Shown here: positions 22,348 to 33,636 of the stretch, piece by piece
Layout of the letters: every line of letters starts with the position of its first letter
How positions within the stretch are numbered: position 1 is the stretch's first letter
Origin: Candidatus Uhrbacteria bacterium
GTDB taxonomy: Bacteria; Patescibacteriota; Patescibacteriia; SG8-24
Reading direction: 5' to 3'
Length of the DNA stretch: 42,881 nucleotides
NCBI GenBank assembly: GCA_016929435.1
Contig: JAFGIV010000020.1
Span: 1 to 42,881 of the forward strand
Notes under the pieces: generated by a model
Seen by the model: the letters and a program-made list of their open reading frames with translations, nothing else
The model's database searches: none
What the model was told of the DNA's origin: nothing
Position numbers and translations under genes: made by a program

Positions 22348-23846
22348 GAGGGGTTAGGCTGTCTCTTTTTTTCCGTGACGTTGAATCCCAGATACCTGCC
22401 GAGCATCATCCTGGTCTGGGCATCAATGGCCGGAAACGCGCCGAAAACGATGAAGGTGACCGGCAGGAGGGCCCATTGCAGTATCATGAACAGCCAAAAC
22501 CAACGCGGACGGTGCGTCGGCTTGGGCGGCAGGAGGGTGAAGCTAAGAATTCCCGACACCAGGACCCCGGCCATGGACAGGGTCATCAGGGTCTCCAGGG
22601 TATGGGGGGTATTCTGGTAAAAAGCCGCCGAACGCAACGATTCCGGGGCCAGCCAAATCGGCAGGTAACCCAAAAGGAACATCAATAGGGGGGCCGTCGC
22701 CCAGGTGTACATCCCCTCCATCATGTTCCAGGTATGGAAAATCCGCTTGCGCCAGGGAATGGCCGGATGGCGAAGGGAATTGACGATGAAATACGGCAGG
22801 TTCTCCACCCCCCAAGCCCAACGGCGCTGTTGCCTGTATAGGGCCCCTAACGCCTTCCGGTACCCCCCGGTCATTACGGTATCCATGGAAATCGGCATGT
22901 ATAGGGGCGTTACCTCGTATTCGCCGTCATAGTGGAGATAGGCCTGGAGAAAAATTCGGGAATCGTCGGAAACCACGTCCCGCTGCCACCAACCGACATC
23001 GACAAGCATCTGAAGGGGCATGCTGTGGGAAGCGAAGGTGAACATCCGTTCCGGGCGAGCCAACTCGGTCAGGAGCCAAAAAGTCGTGCCGAAAGCGGAT
23101 ACCCGAACGGCGGCCGGGGATTCCCAGATGTTGTTGTTGTACAGGGCCACGGGCTGGAAAGACGACCGGGTCGGATTTGGGTGGTTGAGGTACTTGTAGG
23201 CCAGATAGGCAAAATACCGCCCGTGAACGGTGGTGTCGCAATCGAACATCGAAACCGTAACGTCCTCATACCTCAAACCAAGGGGGTCAATCACGCTTTT
23301 CATGATCTGCTGGCCGGCGTAGCTCAAGTTCGACCCCTTACCGGGAATCTCGTCCGGAAGGTCAGCCGGGTGAAGGGTGCCCTCGAAACGGAAGAACCTG
23401 TCACCGAATTCCGACTTCATCCGGTCGAACACCCGATTGAAGTGGTCCTCCCCTGCCCTGGCCTCCCCGCACAATACGACAATGAAAGACTCCCTGACCG
23501 GGTAGTCTGATTCGGCCAGGTTTCGCAGGGTCGGACCAATGACGTCCACGTCCTCATTGACGAACGGCAGGAATATGACGTGCTTCAGCTCCCTGAAGCG
23601 CGGATGGGCCATGGCCCTGGGAAGCCAATCGATTCTCGTGTCCCGCCGATAGCGCCACCAGGAGACCGTAAGGTAAAAAACGAAATAGCTGACCCTGAAA
23701 AGCCAGAGCGTATCGAAAACTATGATGAAATACATCACCCAAAGCGGACGGACAAAGGACAGAGAAATTGCCGAAATCAGGGTCAGCCAAACCAGGCTCC
23801 CCGGAACGATCTCCAAAAATCGGTAAAAACGTGTCTTGGGAGTCAT
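22344..23846 (-). CDS. Multi-pass membrane GT2 glycosyltransferase, BcsA/Ces-like
   Basis: This 500-residue membrane glycosyltransferase has two helices before the catalytic domain (LVWLTLISAISLSFVRPLWVMYFIIVF) and about four after it. Catalytic motifs are VFLPFVNEDVDVI, FDCDTTVHG (the DxD metal site), VSDDSRIF (second acidic motif) and YRQQRRWAWGVENL, which is the QxxRW acceptor motif of processive enzymes such as cellulose and hyaluronan synthases. It may therefore both extend and export a polysaccharide, but the sugar is unknown and no PilZ domain is present. It is the first gene of the operon that ends with mreB. Confidence 0.92.
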   Translation of the reverse strand: MTPKTRFYRFLEIVPGSLVWLTLISAISLSFVRPLWVMYFIIVFDTLWLFRVSYFVFYLTVSWWRYRRDTRIDWLPRAMAHPRFRELKHVIFLPFVNEDVDVIGPTLRNLAESDYPVRESFIVVLCGEARAGEDHFNRVFDRMKSEFGDRFFRFEGTLHPADLPDEIPGKGSNLSYAGQQIMKSVIDPLGLRYEDVTVSMFDCDTTVHGRYFAYLAYKYLNHPNPTRSSFQPVALYNNNIWESPAAVRVSAFGTTFWLLTELARPERMFTFASHSMPLQMLVDVGWWQRDVVSDDSRIFLQAYLHYDGEYEVTPLYMPISMDTVMTGGYRKALGALYRQQRRWAWGVENLPYFIVNSLRHPAIPWRKRIFHTWNMMEGMYTWATAPLLMFLLGYLPIWLAPESLRSAAFYQNTPHTLETLMTLSMAGVLVSGILSFTLLPPKPTHRPRWFWLFMILQWALLPVTFIVFGAFPAIDAQTRMMLGRYLGFNVTEKKRQPNPS

Positions 23847-23972
23847 AAGGGCGCAGATACTGAAACCTTACCCCAAAATAAGGCGGCTGGCAACAGTCAA
23901 TTACCCTCCAAAAACACGGCGAACCCATGATAACGGCCGACCACGGCAGCATGAAAACAGCCGATCCGGGCC

Positions 23973-26120
23973 CTATTCCATGTGCACCTCATCGACAATC
24001 GCCGCGCTGACCAGCTTCCCCAATTCCGGCCATTGCCCCAATCCCGGATCACGGTCAAGCAGCCAATCAGCCGCCTGGCGAGTCGCTTTCACGAGCGGCA
24101 AGTCGAAAAGCGAGGCCAGGTTCAGGCCGCTCCGACCGGACTGGACCGTTCCCAGCAGGTCACCGGTGCCCCTAAGCCGCAGGTCCTTTTCCGCCAACTC
24201 GAACCCGTCGGCCGTATCGACCAGGGATTTCAGGCGCTTTTCGGTATCTTCGGAAATGACGCCGGGGAGGAGATGGCAATACGACTGGCGATCTCCCCGG
24301 CCGACCCGACCGCGAAACTGGTGCAGTTGGGCCAAACCGAACCGCTCTGCCCCCTCAATAACCATTACCGTGGCGTTCGGAACGTCAACCCCGACCTCAA
24401 CAACGGAAGTCGAAATAAGGACCATGACCCTCTTCGCCAGAAAATCGGCCATCACCCTTTCCTTATCTTCGGCGGACAGCTTTCCGTGGAGCACGGCCAG
24501 GGGAATGCCCTTCAACTCAAGGTTTTTGAGCTGTTCAAAAGACTTGTTCACGGACATTGATCCCCATCGGTCGCTTTCGCTGATCAGCGGACAGACCACG
24601 AAAGCCTGGTGACCGGCCTCGATTTCCCGCCGGATGGCGGCAAAGGCCTCGTTTCTGGATGCCGGCGGGTTAAGGCACGTGATGACCGGCGGGCGGTTCC
24701 TTGGCTTGTCCCGAAGCAGGGACAGGTCCAGGTCGCCATAGACGGTCAGGGCAAGGGACCGGGGGATCGGGGTGGCGGTCATGGAAAGCAGGTGCGGCTC
24801 AATGCCGCTAAGGCCGCTCTTCTGGCAAAGCTTCTGGCGCGTATTCACCCCAAAACGGTGCTGCTCGTCAACCACGGCCAAGGCCAAACGGTCAAAGGCC
24901 AGGGCATTTTCGGTCAGGGCATGGGTGCCGACAACCGCCGCCACCCGGCCTTCGGCGATATCCGAGGCGAGCAATCGGGTCGGCTTGGCCCCGTCAGCCG
25001 CCACCTCCCGGCCGTCCCTGGCCAACCGCTTGTAAGAATTGGTCCAAAGGGCCAAAGGCAAACCCTCGGCGGCAAACATCCTGGTCAGGGTGTCAAAATG
25101 CTGCTTGGCCAAAATCTCCGTCGGGGCCATCAGGGCGCTCTGGAAACCCGCCTTGGCCGCATTGACCATGGCCACGGCAGCCACGGCCGTCTTGCCGGTC
25201 CCAACGTCACCGTCCAGGAGACGGCTCATCGGCACCGGCCTCATCATGTCCTGAAGCGCCTCCCAAGCGGCCCGACGCTGGTCATCGGTCAGCCTGAACG
25301 GCAACCGCCCGACGAATGCCCGGGTCGCTTCCCGATCGAAAGGGACCGCCGGAGCCCTCCTCCCCTGCCTCTGCCGCCGCAAAATGCCGACCGCCAACTG
25401 TAGGCGAAGCATCTCGTCAAAAGCAAGCCTCTTTCGGGCCGCAGCCAAATTTTGCCTGTCTTCCGGGAAATGAACGTTCAGCAGGGCCAAGTTCAGCGGC
25501 GCCAACTGATGGCGCTGAACCAGTTCCCCGGGCAGGTACTCGGAAACCCCGGCCAAAAGCGGCCGGCAGGCTGACATCAGCCGCCGAATGGCGTGCTGGC
25601 TAAGGCCGGCCGGAGTGGAATACACCGGAATGAGGTCGCCGACATAACCGGACCTTCCCGACCCGCAAACCCCATTCAGGGGATTTGTGCCGCTGTTTTC
25701 GTCAGGCTGTCGTGCCTGAAACAGGGGGTTGACCAAACGCCGGCCCATCTTGGTTTGGGTTACCTTGCCGGCAAATCGGCACTCAACCCCCACCGGCAAC
25801 ATCTTGGACAAATAGGGCTGGTTGAACCAAAGGGCAGTGATTTGGCCGCTGTCGTCCCTTAGCGTCGCCTGCGCCATACCGATTCGCCGCCGGAATCCCC
25901 CTTTCTGCTGCACCCTTTCCACCCTGGCCAAAACCGTCACGTGTTCCCCGATTGGCGCATCGGCAATCGGAACGGTCAGGGAAAAGTCCTCGTGCCGAAA
26001 AGGAAAACGAAAAACCAGGTCCCGAACGGTCCTGATCCCCATGGATTCCAGGGCATCCCGATTCGTTTTTGTCAACCGTCCGGCGGCGCTGACGGGCTGA
26101 TCCAGTGAAATCGCAGGCAT
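23973..26120 (-). CDS. recG: ATP-dependent DNA helicase RecG
   Basis: RecG rewinds stalled replication forks and branch-migrates Holliday junctions. The 715-residue protein has the N-terminal wedge/OB domain (VTVLARVERVQQKGGF, FRFPFRHEDF), helicase motif I GDVGTGKTAVAA, motif II VVDEQHRFGV, motif III SMTATPIPRSLALT and motif VI QFRGRVGRG. The C-terminal RecG block FELAEKDLRLRGTGDLLGTVQSG is also present. It is close to the usual 690-700 residues, with a short insert near residue 140 (RQPDENSGTNPLNGVCGSGRSG). It starts 60 bases after the atpC stop on the same strand, so it may be read from the ATP synthase transcript. Confidence 0.97.
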   Translation of the reverse strand: MPAISLDQPVSAAGRLTKTNRDALESMGIRTVRDLVFRFPFRHEDFSLTVPIADAPIGEHVTVLARVERVQQKGGFRRRIGMAQATLRDDSGQITALWFNQPYLSKMLPVGVECRFAGKVTQTKMGRRLVNPLFQARQPDENSGTNPLNGVCGSGRSGYVGDLIPVYSTPAGLSQHAIRRLMSACRPLLAGVSEYLPGELVQRHQLAPLNLALLNVHFPEDRQNLAAARKRLAFDEMLRLQLAVGILRRQRQGRRAPAVPFDREATRAFVGRLPFRLTDDQRRAAWEALQDMMRPVPMSRLLDGDVGTGKTAVAAVAMVNAAKAGFQSALMAPTEILAKQHFDTLTRMFAAEGLPLALWTNSYKRLARDGREVAADGAKPTRLLASDIAEGRVAAVVGTHALTENALAFDRLALAVVDEQHRFGVNTRQKLCQKSGLSGIEPHLLSMTATPIPRSLALTVYGDLDLSLLRDKPRNRPPVITCLNPPASRNEAFAAIRREIEAGHQAFVVCPLISESDRWGSMSVNKSFEQLKNLELKGIPLAVLHGKLSAEDKERVMADFLAKRVMVLISTSVVEVGVDVPNATVMVIEGAERFGLAQLHQFRGRVGRGDRQSYCHLLPGVISEDTEKRLKSLVDTADGFELAEKDLRLRGTGDLLGTVQSGRSGLNLASLFDLPLVKATRQAADWLLDRDPGLGQWPELGKLVSAAIVDEVHME

Positions 26121-26180
26121 GCGTCAATTATAGCCGGATGGGCGACAAAAGGTCGACCCTGACGGCGACCTCCGCCGATC

Positions 26181-26627
26181 CTATTCCCCCGACAGGTTCG
26201 GAAGCCTGCGGGACCTGTGCCTGCGTACGGCCTTAAGGCGGGCCATCTCCCGATCAAGGGCGGCGGTCATGGCGGCTACGGCCATGGCATCCGCATCGCG
26301 GGAATCCTCCAAGGCCTGGCGGGCACGCTCGCGGGCGGCCTCTACCCTTTCGGGATTCAGCTCCTCGGCCCGGTCGCAGGCATCGGCCATGACCAGCAGC
26401 CGACTGCCGGACTGCACCTCCAAATATCCGCCCGTAATCGCCAGGTACGATTCCTTTCCATTGGCCCGAACCGTAACCATTCCGGGCACCAGGACCGAGA
26501 TCAGGGGAACGTGTCCGGGAAGGACGGTTATCTCCCCGGTCACGGTCGGCAGGATCACGGCCTCCACGGACTCGCTGTAGAGCGACCGCTCGGGAGTGGC
26601 CAGTTCAAACAGGATCTCTTTTGGCAT
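26181..26627 (-). CDS. atpC: F1Fo ATP synthase epsilon subunit
   Basis: The epsilon subunit sits on the central stalk and couples rotation to, and can inhibit, the F1 motor. The 148-residue protein has the N-terminal beta sandwich (LFELATPERSLYSESVEAVILPT, EITVLPGHVPLISVL, ITGGYLEV) and a C-terminal helical hairpin (NPERVEAARERARQAL, AAMTAALDREMARLKAVRR). A basic tail of about 15 residues follows. It is the last subunit gene, five bases after atpD. Confidence 0.95.
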   Translation of the reverse strand: MPKEILFELATPERSLYSESVEAVILPTVTGEITVLPGHVPLISVLVPGMVTVRANGKESYLAITGGYLEVQSGSRLLVMADACDRAEELNPERVEAARERARQALEDSRDADAMAVAAMTAALDREMARLKAVRRHRSRRLPNLSGE

Positions 26628-26632
26628 ACGGT

Positions 26633-28935
<2,303 letters not shown>

Positions 28936-28941
28936 AAACCG

Positions 28942-30450
28942 CTAGCCTGAGGCAAAAATCGCCTGGAACTCGGAAATTGCGGCATCCAGCAGCTTAACGG
29001 TGGATGGCTCAAGACTCCCGTCCTTCTCAATGGCGGACAGGATGTCGCGGCGGGCAGACATTACGTAGTCCTGAAATTTTCCCTCCCAAAGCCGAACCTT
29101 GTCCACTCCCACCGAATCCAGGGCGCCGTTCGCCAGGGCATAAAGCGTAACGACCTGGATTGGGGCCGGGATCGGCATGTACTGATCCTGTTTCAGCAGC
29201 TCGACAGCCCGACGTCCGCGCTCGATCTGACTCTTGGTGGCCTCATCCAGGTCAGTGGCAAACTGGGCAAAGGCCTCCAGCTCCCGAAACTGGGCCAGGT
29301 CAAGACGCAGCTTTCCGGCAACCTGTTTCATGGCCTTGGTCTGGGCGGACGATCCGACGCGGGAAACCGACAGGCCGGCGTTGATGGCCGGACGGATACC
29401 GCGGTAGAAAAGGTCGCTTTCCAGGTATATCTGTCCGTCAGTGATGGAAATGACGTTGGTCGGGATATAGGCCGAAACGTCGCCGGCCTGGGTCTCAATG
29501 ATGGGCAATGCCGTCAGGGAACCGCCCCCGAATCCCTTGCCCATCTTGGCGGCGCGCTCCAAAAGGCGTGAATGCAGGTAAAAGACGTCGCCGGGGTAAG
29601 CCTCCCGACCCGGAGGCCTCCGAAGCAGCAGGGAAATCTCCCGGTAGGCCCAGGCGTGCTTGGACAGGTCATCATGGACGACAAGGGCGTCCCTCCCCTG
29701 ACCCATGAAATATTCGCCGATGGCCGTTCCGGCGTACGGGGCGACATAGGACAGGGAAGCGGAATCGGAGGCTCCGGCCACCACGACAACGGTATGGTCC
29801 ATTGCCCCGGTTTCCTGGAGCCTGGCGACGATCTTGGCGACCTTCGATTCCTTCTGGCCGATGGCCACGTATATGCAGATGACATCCTGACCCTTCTGGT
29901 TGATGATGGCGTCGACGGCAATTGCCGTCTTGCCGGTCTGCCGGTCCCCGATGATCAGCTCGCGCTGACCGCGACCGATGGGAATCATGGCATCAACGGC
30001 CTTGATGCCGGTCTGGAGCGGCTGGCTGACGGGTTCCCTCGTGATCACCCGCGGGGCAATCCTCTCAACCGGAAAGCTTTCCTCCGCCTCAATCGGGCCC
30101 CGGCCGTCAATCGGCCTGCCCAGCGAATCGATGACCCGACCGATCATCTTTTCGGAAACGGGAACGGAAAGGATGCGCCCGGTCGACTTGACGGTATCAC
30201 CCTCTCCGATGCGGGAACAGTCGCCAAGAATCATGGCACCGACGGTCTCCTCCTCCAGATTCAGGGCAACGCCCCAAACGCCCCCCGGAAACTCCAGCAT
30301 CTCCGAAGCCATACAGTCGTTGAGGCCGGTCATTCGGCAGACCCCGTCCGCCACCTCCACAACGGTCCCTATCCTGGCCGTCTCTGCCCCGGTTTTCAGG
30401 CCCTCGATCTCTTTCCTGAGCCGTTCGATGATGAACTCTTTTGTCGGCAT
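28942..30450 (-). CDS. atpA: F1Fo ATP synthase alpha subunit
   Basis: Alpha forms the non-catalytic nucleotide sites of F1. The 502-residue protein has [15 protein letters not shown] (P-loop), [15 protein letters not shown]-type strand, [34 protein letters not shown] and the arginine finger region [33 protein letters not shown]. The length is standard. It starts 17 bases after the atpH stop. Confidence 0.97.
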   Translation of the reverse strand: MPTKEFIIERLRKEIEGLKTGAETARIGTVVEVADGVCRMTGLNDCMASEMLEFPGGVWGVALNLEEETVGAMILGDCSRIGEGDTVKSTGRILSVPVSEKMIGRVIDSLGRPIDGRGPIEAEESFPVERIAPRVITREPVSQPLQTGIKAVDAMIPIGRGQRELIIGDRQTGKTAIAVDAIINQKGQDVICIYVAIGQKESKVAKIVARLQETGAMDHTVVVVAGASDSASLSYVAPYAGTAIGEYFMGQGRDALVVHDDLSKHAWAYREISLLLRRPPGREAYPGDVFYLHSRLLERAAKMGKGFGGGSLTALPIIETQAGDVSAYIPTNVISITDGQIYLESDLFYRGIRPAINAGLSVSRVGSSAQTKAMKQVAGKLRLDLAQFRELEAFAQFATDLDEATKSQIERGRRAVELLKQDQYMPIPAPIQVVTLYALANGALDSVGVDKVRLWEGKFQDYVMSARRDILSAIEKDGSLEPSTVKLLDAAISEFQAIFASG

Positions 30451-30467
30451 AAGATATGAAGACGAAA

Positions 30468-30875
30468 TTAACTGCGGGATCCGCCCGCCAGGACCTTACG
30501 GGCACGCTCGATGCGGCTCCTTACGGAAGCGTCCAGTATCCGGTCCGAACGGATGACGCGAAACCCCCCGATCAGGCTTGGCCTTATCCGGACGCTGATC
30601 TCGGACGATTCGGGATCAGCACCGCAGGCGGCAACCGCCGCCCTGGTTTCCTCCCGACCGATCGGCCGGGCCGTCTCGACCGTAACCTCCTCGATCCCGG
30701 ACATCCTGAAAAAGGCCCTGGGAATCCCCTCAACGATCCGGTTCATGCCGTCAACGCCAATGCGGGGGCCGAACCTCCGGACAAACCCGGCAATGATCGC
30801 CTGGGCCGCCGAGTCGTCCTTGCCGTCCACGGCCAGCAGCAGGGCAGAGGCCAAATCCCGTTTGCCGATCCTCAT
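30468..30875 (-). CDS. atpH: F1Fo ATP synthase delta subunit (short, divergent)
   Basis: Delta links the peripheral stalk (b) to the top of F1. Position alone, between atpF and atpA, would suggest it, and the C-terminal part supports it: [37 protein letters not shown] matches the conserved delta pattern of a PxLIGGxxxxxGDxxxDxSxxxxLxxL type. At 135 residues it is shorter than the usual 175-180, and the N-terminal helical bundle is hard to recognise. The ATG overlaps the atpF stop by four bases. Confidence 0.88.
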   Translation of the reverse strand: MRIGKRDLASALLLAVDGKDDSAAQAIIAGFVRRFGPRIGVDGMNRIVEGIPRAFFRMSGIEEVTVETARPIGREETRAAVAACGADPESSEISVRIRPSLIGGFRVIRSDRILDASVRSRIERARKVLAGGSRS

Positions 30876-31423
30876 ACGCGCTGGCTGCGGTCCTGTCCGC
30901 CGGCCTCATCCAGGGCCTGCCGGATCAGGGCGGCGTCTCGCCGTTCGTCTATCCTTTCCCCGGCGATCTTCTCTACGGCCACCGCCAAAATCCCGCCCAA
31001 CTCCTCCTTGGCGGCCTTTGTGACGGCTTCCCTCTCCTTGGACAGGGCCTCCTTTCCCTGAAGGACGATTTTCTCAACCTCGTCCTTGGTCCTGGCCAGG
31101 GCAGCCTGCCGCTCGGACGACATGGCCTTCTCGGCCTCCTCTATGATGCGCCTGGCTTCCTGACGGGCCGCCAAGACGATCCCCTCCCTCTCGATTTCGG
31201 CCTGCCCCCTGGACTCCCCGGCCGCTGCAGCGTCCCTAAGGCCCTGTTCGATGCGCCGGGTGCGGTCATCGAGCATCCTGACCAGCGGTTTCCATACCCA
31301 ACGCCAAACGATAAGCACGACAACGCCCACGTTCACCAGCTGGGCCAGAAGAAGCCGACCATCGATTCCAAGGGTTCCGAGGACTCCGGCTGTTTCGGCG
31401 ATTTGTTTGGTCTCTTCAACCAT
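30872..31423 (-). CDS. atpF: F1Fo ATP synthase b subunit
   Basis: The b subunit is the peripheral stalk that anchors F1 to the membrane. The 183-residue protein has an N-terminal membrane helix (LLLAQLVNVGVVVLIVWRWVWKPL) with the family FxxxxW(K)P-type exit. A long charged coiled coil follows (residues about 55-165; RRIEQGLRDAAAAGESRGQAEIE, ARQEARRIIEEAEKAM). The length is typical. Confidence 0.94.
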   Translation of the reverse strand: MVEETKQIAETAGVLGTLGIDGRLLLAQLVNVGVVVLIVWRWVWKPLVRMLDDRTRRIEQGLRDAAAAGESRGQAEIEREGIVLAARQEARRIIEEAEKAMSSERQAALARTKDEVEKIVLQGKEALSKEREAVTKAAKEELGGILAVAVEKIAGERIDERRDAALIRQALDEAGGQDRSQRV

Positions 31424-31532
31424 AATGAGGACTTTTGGCTAAAATCGACGCGGGACGGCCGACCGTACCGACGGCCATACGGCCCACCCCACGCCAACCG
31501 CGCCGGCCCGAATGCCGGCGAAACGGCGGGCG
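31424..31532 (-). other. atpF-atpE spacer with GC-rich hairpins
   Basis: This 109-base gap is the longest inside the ATP synthase operon. It contains short inverted GC-rich stretches (around CGGCCGACCGTACCGACGGCC and GCCGGCCCGAATGCCGGC) that could fold after the atpE stop. Such hairpins could raise c-subunit mRNA stability relative to the rest of the operon. This is inference; no T tract follows, so it is not a standard terminator. Confidence 0.35.
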
Positions 31533-31778
31533 CTAAAGGGTAAAGACGACAACCAGAGCGTAAATGGCGATGGCTTCGGCAAAAGCCGCGCCGAGAAGCA
31601 TGGGAACGAAAAGCTTCCCCGTGGCTTCCGGATTCCGGCCCATGGCCTCCAGGCCCTTTGAGCATATCCAGCCGATGCCAATGGCCGGACCGAAACCGCC
31701 GATACACATGCATAATCCCTTAGCCAGGATCTTGACGCTTTCCGGATTGGCCATCAGGCTGGTGGTGACTGTTTCCAT
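31533..31778 (-). CDS. atpE: F1Fo ATP synthase c subunit
   Basis: The c subunit forms the ion-carrying rotor ring. The 81-residue protein has two membrane helices joined by the polar loop EAMGRNPEATGK, with RNPE/RQPE-type residues that contact gamma and epsilon. The ion-binding carboxylate is Glu68 in AAFAEAIAIYAL. Sodium-type rings carry Gln in helix 1 and Ser or Thr after the glutamate; here helix 1 has Trp (GIGWICSKG) and the residue after Glu68 is Ala, so H+ coupling is expected. AAAAGGAAA precedes the ATG. About eight extra N-terminal residues precede the usual start. Confidence 0.96.
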   Translation of the reverse strand: METVTTSLMANPESVKILAKGLCMCIGGFGPAIGIGWICSKGLEAMGRNPEATGKLFVPMLLGAAFAEAIAIYALVVVFTL

Positions 31779-31860
31779 ATTTCCTTTTCGTTAATTAATT
31801 ATGGTTCTTTAAATACATAGATTTGACCGGCTGTTTTCGCACGCCGGGGACACCCGCGGG

Positions 31861-32715
31861 TCACGGCGACTGGTTTGCCGGTACTGGTTCGTTTTTTTCC
31901 CCTTGTTCAGACCCATGCGGCGAATCGGTCGCTATCGTCAGGTAAACCAGGGTCAACGTGGCGAAAATTATCGCCTGCACCAACCCGACAACCAGTTCCA
32001 TGACCACGAACAGCGCCGGAATGACGTATCCGATAAGGCTGAAGAATACGTAAAGGAGCACCTCTCCGGCAAAGACGTTCCCGAACAGGCGAAGGGACAG
32101 GGAAACTATCTTGGCCGCCTCAGAGACCAGCTCGATGAACCCGACCGCCAGCTCGATGAACGCCACGGCCAGGCCCATCATTGCCTGGCCAAACGGCTTC
32201 CTGCCGAATTGTCTGACGGCCCGCCATATACCGGCAACCTGAACGAAACGCCCCCAATGCCTGAAGAAACCGACGGCGAAAATTCCGAAAATGTTGGAAA
32301 GCGCGACGGCCGATATGCCCATGGCCAGGGTCAGGTTAAGGTCACTGGTGGCGGCCCGGAAAATTGGGACAAGCTCCCTCTCGCCGTGGACATCCATCCA
32401 GACGCCGATCGAACCGACCCCAGGCAACAGGCTAAGCCAATTGCAGGCCAGGATAAAAATGAAGATACCCCCGACCAGCGGCAGGAAACGCCGTGTCCTG
32501 CGGCGGTCGCCCGTCACCTGATCGGAAAACTCCAGGAGGCGCTCCAGCACGAACTCCGAAACGTTCTGCAGCCCCGACGGAACCTGACGGACGGACCGAT
32601 TGAGGCGCCAGGCCAACAGCGCAAAAAGCGCCACGATGACCCAACCCGTCAACAGGGAATTGGTGACCGGCAACGGCCCGACATCAAACAGCTTTTCGGC
32701 GGCAACTGGGATCAT
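31861..32715 (-). CDS. atpB: F1Fo ATP synthase a subunit
   Basis: The a subunit forms the two half-channels that load the c-ring. The ATG at 32715 (MIPVAAEKLFDVG) gives 284 residues; the longer open frame upstream lacks coding character. Membrane helices are evident at about 21-38, 80-98, 126-150, 180-197, 215-235 and 240-262. The essential arginine is Arg209 in IVSLSLRLFGNVFAGEVLL, and NLTLAMG and ATLTLVYLTIA match other conserved segments. It is the first structural gene of the operon, and no atpI is seen upstream. Confidence 0.96.
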   Translation of the reverse strand: MIPVAAEKLFDVGPLPVTNSLLTGWVIVALFALLAWRLNRSVRQVPSGLQNVSEFVLERLLEFSDQVTGDRRRTRRFLPLVGGIFIFILACNWLSLLPGVGSIGVWMDVHGERELVPIFRAATSDLNLTLAMGISAVALSNIFGIFAVGFFRHWGRFVQVAGIWRAVRQFGRKPFGQAMMGLAVAFIELAVGFIELVSEAAKIVSLSLRLFGNVFAGEVLLYVFFSLIGYVIPALFVVMELVVGLVQAIIFATLTLVYLTIATDSPHGSEQGEKNEPVPANQSP

Positions 32716-32867
32716 CGCTTTTGCCTTTCGGCCTAAATAAGCAAATCGCGCCCTTGGCGACGATGTCAATAGGTTAAACCATATCCGAAAAACAATCAAC
32801 ACCCTGTTCAGCCCGAACCGGTCGATCCGCCCGAACGGCGGTCCGGGGCAAAACCACACCGGACAAA

Positions 32868-32898
32868 CGAAAGGCCCACCGGATCGGTGGGCCTTTCG
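32868..32898 (-). terminator. Rho-independent terminator of tRNA-Arg
   Basis: A 13-bp stem CGAAAGGCCCACC/GGTGGGCCTTTCG (32868-32880 and 32886-32898) begins right after the tRNA CCA end on the minus strand and is followed by TTTGTCC. The T tract is short. Confidence 0.75.
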
Positions 32899-32975
32899 TG
32901 GTGCACCCGAGATGATTTGAACATCTGGCCTCGTCCTCCGCAGGGACGCGCTCTATCCAGCTGAGCTACGGGTGC
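32899..32975 (-). tRNA. tRNA-Arg with anticodon GCG
   Basis: A complete 77-base cloverleaf has acceptor GCACCCG/CGGGTGC, D arm GCTCAGCTGGATAGAGC, anticodon stem CGTCC/GGACG with loop CTGCGGA, T arm AGATG-TTCAAAT-CATCT, A73 and encoded CCA. The anticodon is GCG, which reads CGC and CGU. Most bacteria use ACG with inosine at this position, so this is an unusual isoacceptor. Confidence 0.95.
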
Positions 32976-33018
32976 AAGCGACGGTTTTTGGTTTTTGCCG
33001 ACGAACCGGGGCCTTTCT

Positions 33019-33510
33019 CTATATTTTCAGTATCCGGCTGACGGTATCGGAAATGGGCTCGTCAATCTCCTTCAGGTCCTCCCGAACGAACTGCCCCAAA
33101 ACGTTCCGGACCGAATTGGGATCCTGATCCTCCAGGTCAACCCGAATCCGCGAGGAAAAACCGCCGTCCTTCAGGTGGATATAGAGCGACTTGACCGGCG
33201 GCTCGTAGAAGAACCAGAAACGGTCAACCTCCCGAAAGCGGTAGAAATCGTCGCCGATCGCAATCCCGTCTTCGGTAACGGAAAAGCGGCTCGGGCGGGG
33301 CCGGACGGTCGAAGTCACGTATATGACCAGCCCGAACATGATGACAATCAACGCAAAGAGAAAATTAGCAGAGTATACGGCATAGGTCAAGAGGGATATC
33401 CCGACAATGACCATGACGGCGTGCCAAACCGGACCGCGACTGTAGTTCGGACGATCCAGATATTCCCAGGAAATGATTTCCCGATCCCCCCCAATCGACT
33501 CGTCAGCCAT
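33019..33510 (-). CDS. Two-helix membrane protein of unknown function
   Basis: The 163-residue protein has a 26-residue cytoplasmic N-terminus (including ISWEYLDRPNYSRG), two close membrane helices (VWHAVMVIVGISLLTYAVY, FLFALIVIMFGLVIYVTS) and a soluble C-terminal domain. That domain (SRFSVTEDGIAIGDDFYRF, DRFWFFYEPP, KSLYIHLKDG) looks like a PH-type beta barrel with a C-terminal helix (NVLGQFVREDLKEI). The layout recalls the membrane PH-domain protein at 11589 but the sequence is different. The function is unknown. It is monocistronic between a tRNA and the DUF4349 gene. Confidence 0.85.
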   Translation of the reverse strand: MADESIGGDREIISWEYLDRPNYSRGPVWHAVMVIVGISLLTYAVYSANFLFALIVIMFGLVIYVTSTVRPRPSRFSVTEDGIAIGDDFYRFREVDRFWFFYEPPVKSLYIHLKDGGFSSRIRVDLEDQDPNSVRNVLGQFVREDLKEIDEPISDTVSRILKI

Positions 33511-33572
33511 ATTTCAGGTGATTATGCGTTTCGCCGTCTCCCACCATTATTAACCATTTTTCGGTTTTTGAT

Positions 33573-33604
33573 AAGGGGACAGGTCGGTTGACCTGCCCCC
33601 TTTC
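33573..33604 (-). terminator. Probable terminator of the DUF4349 gene
   Basis: GGGGGCAGGTC-AACC-GACCTGTCCCC on the minus strand forms an 11-bp stem with one mismatch, about 35 bases after the DUF4349 stop. Only TTATC follows, so termination strength is uncertain. Confidence 0.45.
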
Positions 33605-33636
33605 GCCCCGATTCCGCTGATGCGGGCCCCTATCCC

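Noticed and set aside
21331-22620. Long plus-strand open frame (429 codons) opposite the GT2 genes
   Set aside because: It is antisense to two clear glycosyltransferase genes, has no family motifs and arises from GC-rich codon bias. The same holds for long antisense frames at 10131-11111, 18319-19308, 20195-21163 and 24609-25403.
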